Of a DNA stretch of 64,000 bases, positions 57,895 through 64,000 are shown in pieces. The position numbers were made by a program, and so were the translations under genes. The notes beneath the pieces are model-generated. The model saw only the letters and a program-made list of their open reading frames with translations, did not search any database and was not told where the DNA came from. The first letter of the stretch is position 1. Every line of letters starts with the position of its first letter. Source of the stretch: Paracoccus marinus (lineage in GTDB: Bacteria > Pseudomonadota > Alphaproteobacteria > Rhodobacterales > Rhodobacteraceae); assembly GCF_007018965.1 (NCBI RefSeq), contig NZ_VJYZ01000007.1:62001-126000 (forward strand), given 5' to 3'.

Positions 57895-59148
57895 TCAGGA
57901 CGCCGTCTCGAACTGGCGCAGAAGCGAGATCATCGGCGCGATCCCGTCACGCACCCGCGTATGAAACTCTTGCATCTGCGCCATGACGGCCGACAGGCCC
58001 AGGTCCGCGCCGCGCAGGCGGCTGCTTTCGACCTCGCCGAGGATCCGCACCTGCTCCAACCCCTTCATCAGGCGGATCACCGCCTCGGCCTCGTGCCTGA
58101 CCTTTCGGACACGCTGCTGCAGCTCGTCCGGCGACAGGGTCCCGGGCGGCGGGGGAAGGTCGCCATAGGCTTGCATCAGGGCGGCCACCTCTGCCCCGGT
58201 CACCAATCCGACCAGCTCGTTCCGCGTCACCTGCGATGCCGCGGCGCGCAGCAGGCGGGTTGCCGCGTCGTGGATCATCAGCTCGTCAAGTTGCGCGATC
58301 ACGGGCCGGACCGATCCGGGCCGGGTTTCCCCGCCGCCCGCAAGCTGTCCCAGCAATTCGGCCGCATCGGCCTTGTAGCGTTGCGAGATCGCGCTGATCG
58401 GCCCGCCCGACGGCTCGAGCCGCGAGGCGATGATCCGCATGTTCGTGGGCAGCAGGCGCATCGTCATGATCGAATCCGACAGGCGCTCGCGCGCGTCCTG
58501 CAGCGCCGCAAGCCGGGCGCGCACACCGGTCATCCGCCCCCGCCAATCGCGTGCGTCGTCGGTGTCGGGCAGGTCCGCGACCTCGGTCTGCATCGCCTGT
58601 GCCATGAACGACCGGAAATCGGCGAAGCCCAGATCGGCAAGTTCGCCGTCCAGCCGCGCAAGCTGCGCGGCCAGTCCTTCCCCTTGGCGCTCGGCCGCGC
58701 GAAGCCGCCGATAAGCCTCCGCGACCTCGGCGAACAGCGGACCGCGCGGGGCGCGCCGCACGTTGACATGCCCGCCCGCGACCGGGACTACGACCGAGAA
58801 CACCCAGAAGAACCGCCCGTCCCCGGCAAGGTTCTTGACGTAGGCCGCAGCCAGCCCGCCGTCGTGCAGCAGTTGCCACGTGCGCGCGAACACCGCGCGC
58901 GGCATGTCCGGGTGCCGCACGACCCGGTGGTGCGCGCCGACGATGGACGCGGGATCGTGGCCCGACAGGTCGGCGAACGACCGGTCGGCCGACTGGATCA
59001 CCCCGCGCCGGTTCGACAGCGTATGCATGATCAGACCGGGATCGACCGGAACCTCGGCTGGTGAATGGCTGAACGATCTGGGCACGTGCAAGACCGCGTT
59101 CCCCGGACGCATCGCGCGGGCGGCCCGTCCGCCCCGCGCGTCTGGCAT
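57895..59148 (-). CDS. PAS domain protein without a kinase or MCP output domain
   Basis: A 417-residue protein. Residues about 40-130 are a PAS domain of the Aer/methyl-accepting type: LSNRRGVIQSADRSFADLSG, GAHHRVVRHPDMPRAVFARTW and NLAGDGRFFWVFSVVVPV. The remaining 280 residues are helical and may form a coiled coil. It has no visible histidine kinase, GGDEF or MCP signalling hairpin, nor membrane segments. AAGGGG precedes the ATG at 59146-59148. Function is inferred only: it could sense redox or a ligand and act through protein contacts. Confidence 0.7.
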   Translation of the reverse strand: MPDARGGRAARAMRPGNAVLHVPRSFSHSPAEVPVDPGLIMHTLSNRRGVIQSADRSFADLSGHDPASIVGAHHRVVRHPDMPRAVFARTWQLLHDGGLAAAYVKNLAGDGRFFWVFSVVVPVAGGHVNVRRAPRGPLFAEVAEAYRRLRAAERQGEGLAAQLARLDGELADLGFADFRSFMAQAMQTEVADLPDTDDARDWRGRMTGVRARLAALQDARERLSDSIMTMRLLPTNMRIIASRLEPSGGPISAISQRYKADAAELLGQLAGGGETRPGSVRPVIAQLDELMIHDAATRLLRAAASQVTRNELVGLVTGAEVAALMQAYGDLPPPPGTLSPDELQQRVRKVRHEAEAVIRLMKGLEQVRILGEVESSRLRGADLGLSAVMAQMQEFHTRVRDGIAPMISLLRQFETAS

Positions 59149-59183
59149 AGCGCAAGCCCCTTAAGGCCCGGTTAGCGCGCCTC

Positions 59184-59663
59184 TCAGTCGCGAAAGAATC
59201 GTTTCGCGCAGGTCATCGTCAGCCCGAAGGCGAACCCGCCGCCCGACGCGCCCGTGACCGTCCCGCACCATTCGCCCGCGTTCGACATCAGGCTTTTCGT
59301 GTGCCCGCCCGCTGGCTGGTAAGCGACGCGCCGCCCGCTCGCCGAAAACAGGTTCAGCGCCCCGCCCGCTCGGGTGGCGTAGCCCGCGTATTCCCCGTCG
59401 GTCGTGTAGATCGCGTTGACGCCGTCGGGCGCGTTCGCGGGATTTTCGGGGGCGTTCCGCGCCGATTTGGGCGAATTGGCCCAGTTCGCGGCCGAGTTGC
59501 CGGGCTGCGACGGCGCGTTGCGGATATTGGCGGGCGAGTTCGCCTTGGCCCCGGGGCTGAGGTCGAAGGGAAGCTGCGACTGGTCCAGCACGAACAGGAC
59601 CGAGTCCGCCCGCGCGGGCAGGGCGAGCAGCAGGGTGGCGATCAGGACGGCAACGGGGCGCAT
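59184..59663 (-). CDS. Secreted protein with Asn-Pro heptad repeats
   Basis: A 159-residue protein with a clear signal peptide (RPVAVLIATLLLALPARA, cut near residue 19). Residues 42-83 are six units of seven residues, each starting N-(S/A)-(P/A): NSPANIR, NAPSQPG, NSAANWA, NSPKSAR, NAPENPA, NAPDGV. A C-terminal domain of about 75 residues is rich in Gly, Tyr and Phe and has two Cys (133, 152) that could form a disulfide. The repeat resembles Asn-Pro repeats seen in scattered bacterial secreted proteins. The role is unknown. The ATG at 59661-59663 was chosen. Confidence 0.75.
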   Translation of the reverse strand: MRPVAVLIATLLLALPARADSVLFVLDQSQLPFDLSPGAKANSPANIRNAPSQPGNSAANWANSPKSARNAPENPANAPDGVNAIYTTDGEYAGYATRAGGALNLFSASGRRVAYQPAGGHTKSLMSNAGEWCGTVTGASGGGFAFGLTMTCAKRFFRD

Positions 59664-59711
59664 GGGCCGCAGGTTAGGCGCCCGTCCCGCTTCCGTCCAG
59701 CGGGCGCGATG

Positions 59712-59740
59712 TTGACTCGCCCGCGCGCCGCCGCCATGCA
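59712..59740 (+). promoter_or_regulatory. Promoter candidate for hisF
   Basis: TTGACT (59712-59717), 17 bases, CATGCA (59735-59740); the -10 is weak. AAAGG gives the ribosome-binding site at 59757. Confidence 0.32.
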
Positions 59741-59766
59741 GCGGACGGTCGCTGCAAAGGTTCGCC

Positions 59767-60528
59767 ATGCTGAAAACCCGCATCATCCCCTGCCTCGACG
59801 TGGCCGACGGACGCGTGGTCAAGGGCGTCAACTTTGTCGATCTGGTGGACGCGGGCGACCCGGTCCAGGCGGCGCGCGCCTACGACGCGGCGGGCGCCGA
59901 CGAGATCTGCTTTCTCGATATCCACGCCACCCATGAAAACCGCGGCACGATGTTCGACCTTGTGACACGGACGGCCGAGCAGTGCTTCGTGCCGCTGACG
60001 GTCGGCGGCGGCGTCCGGTCGCACCACGACGTGCGCGACCTGCTGCTGGCGGGCGCGGACAAGGTCAGCTTCAACTCGGCCGCGGTCGCGGACCCCGACG
60101 TGGTGGCCGAGGCGGCGGCGCGGTTCGGCAGCCAGTGCATCGTCTGCGCCATCGACGCCAAGACCGTGGCCCCGGGGCGGTGGGAGATCTTCACCCATGG
60201 CGGGCGACGGGCCACTGGCATCGACGCGGTGGCGTTCGCGCGCACCATCGCGGAGAGGGGCGCGGGCGAGATCCTGCTGACCAGCATGGACCGGGACGGG
60301 ACTCGCACGGGCTTCAACCTGGGCCTGACCCGCGCCATCGCGGACGCGGTGCAGGTCCCGGTGATCGCGTCGGGCGGGGTCGGGACGCTGGACCACCTGG
60401 TCGAGGGCGTCACGCTGGGGCGCGCGAGCGCGGTGCTGGCGGCCTCGATCTTCCATTTCGGCACCCATACCGTGGCCGAGGCCAAGGCCCACATGGCCGC
60501 CGCCGGCATTCCGATGAGGCTGACATGA
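59767..60528 (+). CDS. hisF: Imidazole glycerol phosphate synthase subunit HisF
   Basis: A 253-residue cyclase subunit of IGP synthase in histidine synthesis. It starts [21 protein letters not shown], with catalytic Asp11 in CLDVADG, and has [35 protein letters not shown] and [11 protein letters not shown]. Its stop overlaps hisE (ATGA). hisA and hisH are not in the window, so hisFE has been separated from them or follows other His genes only on the far side. Confidence 0.97.
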   Translation: MLKTRIIPCLDVADGRVVKGVNFVDLVDAGDPVQAARAYDAAGADEICFLDIHATHENRGTMFDLVTRTAEQCFVPLTVGGGVRSHHDVRDLLLAGADKVSFNSAAVADPDVVAEAAARFGSQCIVCAIDAKTVAPGRWEIFTHGGRRATGIDAVAFARTIAERGAGEILLTSMDRDGTRTGFNLGLTRAIADAVQVPVIASGGVGTLDHLVEGVTLGRASAVLAASIFHFGTHTVAEAKAHMAAAGIPMRLT

Positions 60529-60857
60529 CCGACCCGAGTGACCGCACCCACCCGATGGACCGCCTTGCCGCAACGATCGAGGCGCGGCGCGGCGCGGACC
60601 TGGCGTCCAGCTGGACCGCGCAGCTGCTGGCCAAGGGCCCGGCGAAATGCGCCGAGAAGTTCGGCGAGGAAGCGGTCGAGGCGATCATCGAGGCGGTGCG
60701 CGGCGACCGCGCGCGGCTGGCGGCGGAAGCGGCGGATGCGCTTTACCACCTGGCGGTGATGCTCGCCGCCTGCGACGTGCCGCTGTCGGATGTCTGGGCG
60801 GAACTGGAACGCCGCGAGGCGCAGTCGGGCGTCGCGGAAAAGGCCGCGCGCGGCTGA
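60525..60857 (+). CDS. hisE: Phosphoribosyl-ATP pyrophosphatase
   Basis: A 110-residue MazG-like all-helical enzyme for step 2 of histidine synthesis. It has the conserved [17 protein letters not shown] and [20 protein letters not shown] segments with the acidic metal-binding residues. The start overlaps the hisF stop by four bases (ATGA). A terminator hairpin follows. Confidence 0.95.
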   Translation: MTDPSDRTHPMDRLAATIEARRGADLASSWTAQLLAKGPAKCAEKFGEEAVEAIIEAVRGDRARLAAEAADALYHLAVMLAACDVPLSDVWAELERREAQSGVAEKAARG

Positions 60858-60875
60858 ACCCCGGCCCGCCACGAA

Positions 60876-60903
60876 GAAAGCCGCCCCTTTCGGGACGGCT
60901 TTC
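60876..60903. terminator. Bidirectional terminator between hisE and tRNA-Val
   Basis: An eight-base-pair outer stem (GAAAGCCG / CGGCTTTC) plus a CCC/GGG inner stem. It lies 19 bases after hisE on the plus strand and seven bases past the tRNA 3' end on the minus strand, where TTTCTTCG follows. It can serve both converging transcripts. Confidence 0.7.
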
Positions 60904-60910
60904 GGAATGA

Positions 60911-60985
60911 TGGTGGGTGATAACGGATTTGAACCGCTGACATCTTCGATGTGAACGAAGCGCTCTACCACTGAGCTAATCACCC
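60911..60985 (-). tRNA. tRNA-Val (anticodon CAC)
   Basis: A 75-base tRNA with the CCA encoded. Acceptor stem GGGTGAT/ATCACCC, D arm GCTC-GAGC, anticodon stem CTTCG/CGAAG with loop TTCACAT, and T arm AGCGG-TTCAAAT-CCGTT. The anticodon CAC reads GUG. It ends seven bases before the terminator hairpin. Confidence 0.95.
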
Positions 60986-60995
60986 GGTGACGCGC

Positions 60996-61024
60996 CTGAT
61001 ACCGGCTGGCGCGGCGCGCTGCAA
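60996..61024 (-). promoter_or_regulatory. Promoter for tRNA-Val
   Basis: On the minus strand TTGCAG (61019-61024), 17 bases, TATCAG (60996-61001), 10 bases before the tRNA 5' end. Spacing and sequence are good. Confidence 0.6.
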
Positions 61025-61125
61025 GGGCGAAAAGCGGTTGAGCAGTCGCGGGGATTATGGACCGACCTTGGCGCGCCAAGCTGCGTCGTGTGGCCCAAGC
61101 CGCAAGACCCCGGCGCGCGCAAATG

Positions 61126-61153
61126 AAAACGGGCGGAGTTTCCTCCGCCCGTT
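61126..61153 (-). terminator. Rho-independent terminator of lon
   Basis: An 11-base-pair stem (AACGGGCGGAG / CTCCGCCCGTT) with a four-base loop lies 21 bases after the lon stop; TTTTCATTT follows on the minus strand. It ends the lon transcript before the tRNA promoter. Confidence 0.82.
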
Positions 61154-61174
61154 CCCGTGTCCAAATGCGCGACC

Positions 61175-63595
61175 TCAGTGGGCGACGGCCACGCTTCCCG
61201 GATCGCGCATCGCGGCCAGCCGGGCGGCCTCGGCCGCGGCGGCTTCCTCGGCCGCCTCGTCCCATTCCAGCGCCTCGGGCATCCGCACCAGCGCATGGTG
61301 CAGCACCTCGCGGACGTTCGAGACGGGGATGATGTTCAGCCCCTCCTTCACGTTCGCCGGGATGTCGGCCAGGTCCTTCTCGTTCTCCTGCGGGATCAGC
61401 ACCGTCGTGATGCCGCCGCGGAGCGCCGCGAGAAGCTTTTCCTTCAAGCCCCCGATCGCCAGCGCGTTGCCGCGAAGCGTCACCTCGCCCGTCATCGCCA
61501 CGTCCTTGCGGACCGGGATGCCGGTCATGACCGACACGACCGAGGTCACCATCGCCAGACCGGCCGACGGGCCGTCCTTGGGCGTCGCGCCTTCGGGGAC
61601 GTGAACGTGGATGTCGCGCTTTTCGAACTCCGGCGGACGGATGCCCAGTTCCGGCGCGACCGACCGCACGAAGCTCGACGCCGCGTCGATCGATTCCTTC
61701 ATCACGTCGCCCAATTTCCCGGTCGTCTTCATGCGGCCCTTGCCGGGCAGGCGCAGCGCCTCGATCTGCAGCAGGTCGCCGCCGACCTGCGTCCACGCCA
61801 GACCCGTGACCACGCCGACCTGGTCGTCCTTTTCGGCCAGGCCGTAGCGGTGCCGGCGGACGCCCAGGTATTCCTCGACCTTCTCGGGCGTGACGTGCAC
61901 GGACTTCGCGCCGCCCTTGAGGATCTCGGTCACGGCCTTGCGCGCCAGTTTCGCGATCTCGCGTTCCAGCGACCGGACCCCGGCTTCCCGCGTGTAGTAG
62001 CGGATCATGTGGGTCAGCGCCTCGTCCGAGACCGAGAACTCGCCCTTCTTCAGGCCGTTCGCCTTGATCTGCTTGTCCAGCAGGTGCTGGCGCGCGATCT
62101 CGCGCTTCTCGTCCTCGGTGTAGCCCGACAGCGGGATGATCTCCATCCGGTCCAGAAGCGGGCCCGGCATGTTGTAGCTGTTGGCCGTGGTCAGGAACAT
62201 CACGTTCGACAGGTCGTATTCCACCTCGAGATAGTGGTCCACGAAGGTCGCGTTCTGTTCCGGGTCCAGCACCTCGAGCATCGCCGACGCCGGGTCGCCC
62301 CGGAAGTCCTGGCCCATCTTGTCGATTTCATCGAGCAGGATCAGCGGGTTGGTCGTCTTGGCCTTTTTCAGCGCCTGGATGATCTTGCCGGGCATGGAGC
62401 CGATATAGGTCCGGCGGTGGCCGCGGATCTCGCTTTCGTCACGCACGCCGCCCAGGCTGATGCGGATGAACTCGCGCCCCGTCGCCTTGGCAACCGACCG
62501 GCCAAGCGAGGTCTTGCCGACGCCCGGAGGGCCGACGAGGCACAGGATCGGACCTTTCAGCTTGTCTGACCGGGCCTGCACGGCCAGATACTCGACGATC
62601 CGCTCCTTGACCTTTTCCAGACCGTAGTGGTCGGCGTCCAGCACCTGTTCCGCGCGGCCGAGATCCTTCTTGGTGCGCGACTTCACGCCCCACGGTAGCG
62701 CCAGCAGCCAGTCGAGGTAGTTGCGGCTGACCGTCGCCTCGGCCGACATCGGCGACATCGACTTAAGCTTCTTCAGCTCGGATTCCGCCTTTTCGCGGGC
62801 TTCCTTGCTGAACTTGGTGGCCGCGATCTTCTCTTCCAGCTCGGCGATCTCGTTCTGGCCCTCGTCGCCATCCCCCAGCTCGCGCTGGATCGCCTTCATC
62901 TGCTCGTTGAGATAGTACTCGCGCTGCGTCTTTTCCATCTGGGTCTTGACGCGGGTCTTGATCTTCTTCTCGACCTGCAACACGGACATCTCGCCCTGCA
63001 TCAGGCCATAGACCTTTTCCAGCCGCTGAGCGACGTCCAGCGTGTCCAGCAGGTCCTGCTTGCGGGCGATGTCGATGCCAAGATGGCCCGACACCAGGTC
63101 GGCCAGCACGGCCGGCTCGCGCGCTTCGCCGATGGCGGACACGGCTTCCTCGGGGATGTTCTTGCGGACCTTGACGTAGCGCTCGAACTCTTCGGACACG
63201 GTACGGACCAGCGCCGCCACGCTGTCGGCGTCGCCGGGCAGCTCGGTCAGCGGTTCTGCCGTCGCCTCGAAATGGGCGTCGTTCTTGACGAAGCCGGTGA
63301 TGGTCACGCGCTCGCGCCCCTCGACCAGCACCTTGACGGTGCCGTCGGGCAGTTTCAGCAGCTGCAGGACGTTCGCCAGCACGCCGGTGCGGTGGATCCC
63401 GTCCTCGCCCGGCTCGTCGACCGAGGCGTCCTTCTGCGCGGCCAGCAGGATCGGCGCGTCGCCGTTCATCACCGCCTCGAGCGCGCGGACGGATTTCTCG
63501 CGTCCGACGAACAGCGGCACGACCATGTGGGGGAACACGACGATGTCACGCAGCGGAAGCACGGCATAGGTGTTCGGGGAAGATGCAGTGGTCAT
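61175..63595 (-). CDS. lon: ATP-dependent protease Lon
   Basis: An 806-residue Lon protease that degrades misfolded and short-lived regulatory proteins. It has an N-terminal LON domain ([20 protein letters not shown]), an AAA module (Walker [14 protein letters not shown], Walker [11 protein letters not shown]), and the Ser-Lys protease domain with the catalytic Ser in [11 protein letters not shown] and Lys in [11 protein letters not shown] 25-residue acidic, Ala-rich C-terminal tail follows the usual end. AAAGGA precedes the ATG at 63593-63595. A heat-shock-like promoter lies upstream. Confidence 0.97.
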   Translation of the reverse strand: MTTASSPNTYAVLPLRDIVVFPHMVVPLFVGREKSVRALEAVMNGDAPILLAAQKDASVDEPGEDGIHRTGVLANVLQLLKLPDGTVKVLVEGRERVTITGFVKNDAHFEATAEPLTELPGDADSVAALVRTVSEEFERYVKVRKNIPEEAVSAIGEAREPAVLADLVSGHLGIDIARKQDLLDTLDVAQRLEKVYGLMQGEMSVLQVEKKIKTRVKTQMEKTQREYYLNEQMKAIQRELGDGDEGQNEIAELEEKIAATKFSKEAREKAESELKKLKSMSPMSAEATVSRNYLDWLLALPWGVKSRTKKDLGRAEQVLDADHYGLEKVKERIVEYLAVQARSDKLKGPILCLVGPPGVGKTSLGRSVAKATGREFIRISLGGVRDESEIRGHRRTYIGSMPGKIIQALKKAKTTNPLILLDEIDKMGQDFRGDPASAMLEVLDPEQNATFVDHYLEVEYDLSNVMFLTTANSYNMPGPLLDRMEIIPLSGYTEDEKREIARQHLLDKQIKANGLKKGEFSVSDEALTHMIRYYTREAGVRSLEREIAKLARKAVTEILKGGAKSVHVTPEKVEEYLGVRRHRYGLAEKDDQVGVVTGLAWTQVGGDLLQIEALRLPGKGRMKTTGKLGDVMKESIDAASSFVRSVAPELGIRPPEFEKRDIHVHVPEGATPKDGPSAGLAMVTSVVSVMTGIPVRKDVAMTGEVTLRGNALAIGGLKEKLLAALRGGITTVLIPQENEKDLADIPANVKEGLNIIPVSNVREVLHHALVRMPEALEWDEAAEEAAAAEAARLAAMRDPGSVAVAH

Positions 63596-63660
63596 CCTGG
63601 TCCTTTCGTGCCCGGAAGTGGGGGCCCCGTCATGGCAGCCCGCCAAACCGGCTTGCGAGT

Positions 63661-63689
63661 AATCTAGGACCGCAGGTCCGCCGCTTCAA
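63661..63689 (-). promoter_or_regulatory. Promoter candidate for lon, partly heat-shock-like
   Basis: On the minus strand TTGAAG (63684-63689), 17 bases, TAGATT (63661-63666), 66 bases before the lon ATG. TTGAA resembles the RpoH -35, though the -10 fits a housekeeping promoter equally well. Confidence 0.4.
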
Positions 63690-63745
63690 TGCCCGCGACG
63701 TTCCCCCGATGTTCCCGCGTTGAAGGCGCAGGAAGGGACGAAGGG

Positions 63746-64000
63746 CTACTCGGCCGCGCCGATCGTCAGCTCGATCCCGGCCAGCCCGTCCACGCCGCCG
63801 CGCAGCACGTTGCCCGGCGCGACCGCGCCCACGCCGGCGGGGGTGCCGGTATAGATCACGTCGCCTGGCTGCAGGTGGTAATAGCGCGACAGGTCGGTCA
63901 GGATGTCAGGCACCGACCACACCATCTCGGACAGGGTGGACTGCTGGCGGACGGTGCCGTCCACCTCAAGCCAGATGCGCTGGCCGCCGATCTCGCCGAA
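63746..64000 (-). CDS. Fumarylacetoacetate hydrolase family protein (N-terminus beyond right edge)
   Basis: Only the last 84 codons are present, running in from the right edge. They include the conserved WSVPDILTDLSRYYHLQPGDVIYTGTPAGVGAVAPGN, split here by family position, which is the end of the FAH fold, then GLAGIELTIGA. FAH-fold enzymes hydrolyse or decarboxylate ketoacids in aromatic or amino-acid breakdown. The full gene must be about 220-280 residues. Its relation to lon is unknown. Confidence 0.85.
   Translation of the reverse strand, partial: FGEIGGQRIWLEVDGTVRQQSTLSEMVWSVPDILTDLSRYYHLQPGDVIYTGTPAGVGAVAPGNVLRGGVDGLAGIELTIGAAE

Overview
The window is a stretch of ordinary chromosome from a high-GC alphaproteobacterium, most probably a member of the Rhodobacterales. 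The main reasons are a self-contained F1 ATP synthase operon (delta-alpha-gamma-beta-epsilon) with no F0 genes beside it, a cvpA-purF pair, a zinc-independent type of HemB, rpoZ next to a bifunctional Rsh/SpoT, and many small proteins of types common in that order. I see no rRNA, prophage, insertion sequence or CRISPR array. There are about 62 protein genes and one tRNA-Val(CAC). Both window edges cut a gene: a LysR regulator on the left and a fumarylacetoacetate-hydrolase-type enzyme on the right.

Layout. 1-2260: two regulators in tandem (Lrp/AsnC, LysR) and a VIT/CCC1-type metal transporter. 2309-6044: purF, cvpA and radA on the minus strand. 6178-8666: the lipoprotein exporter genes lolC and lolD and a PAP2-like exported protein. 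8685-11544: a small acidic protein, a BrnT/BrnA toxin-antitoxin pair and parE. 11723-17010: acyltransferase, two glutathione transferases, rnhA, LysE exporter, ispH and an NYN-domain protein. 17039-20997: folK, rpoZ, spoT/rsh and a DUF2062 membrane protein.

21013-30288 is the main accessory-looking block. It holds a HisJQMP-type ABC importer, two glutamine-synthetase-like ligases, a class I glutamine amidotransferase, a PaiB-like FMN-binding protein and a PuuB-like FAD oxidase, all on the minus strand. Together they look like uptake and gamma-glutamylation-type breakdown of an amine or amino acid, similar in logic to the Puu putrescine pathway.

30378-36686: TerB-like protein, DUF1330, polyphosphate kinase 2, clpA with its terminator, gloB and a SAM methyltransferase. 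37003-41903: the F1 operon atpHAGDC, followed by an H-type lectin-domain gene. 42454-46681: alpha/beta hydrolase, DsbA-type isomerase, prs, a small uncharacterised protein and purD. 46795-53103: xseA, eda, a YgiB/YgiC-like pair, a DMT exporter and hemB. 53297-57719: a membrane protein and mfd. 57895-60857: a PAS-only protein, a secreted heptad-repeat protein, hisF and hisE. 60911-63595: tRNA-Val and lon.

Most content is housekeeping. The parts worth a second look are the double-GS/PaiB/FAD-oxidase cluster, the Asn-Pro heptad-repeat secreted protein, the H-lectin after the F1 operon, the PAS-only protein, low-complexity C-terminal tails on several proteins, a tandem-repeat spacer at 35746-35869, and several promoters that seem to give leaderless or heat-shock transcripts. 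Starts were often moved downstream of the longest open frame, using family alignment from memory and ribosome-binding sites. All similarity statements are by recognition, without database searches.
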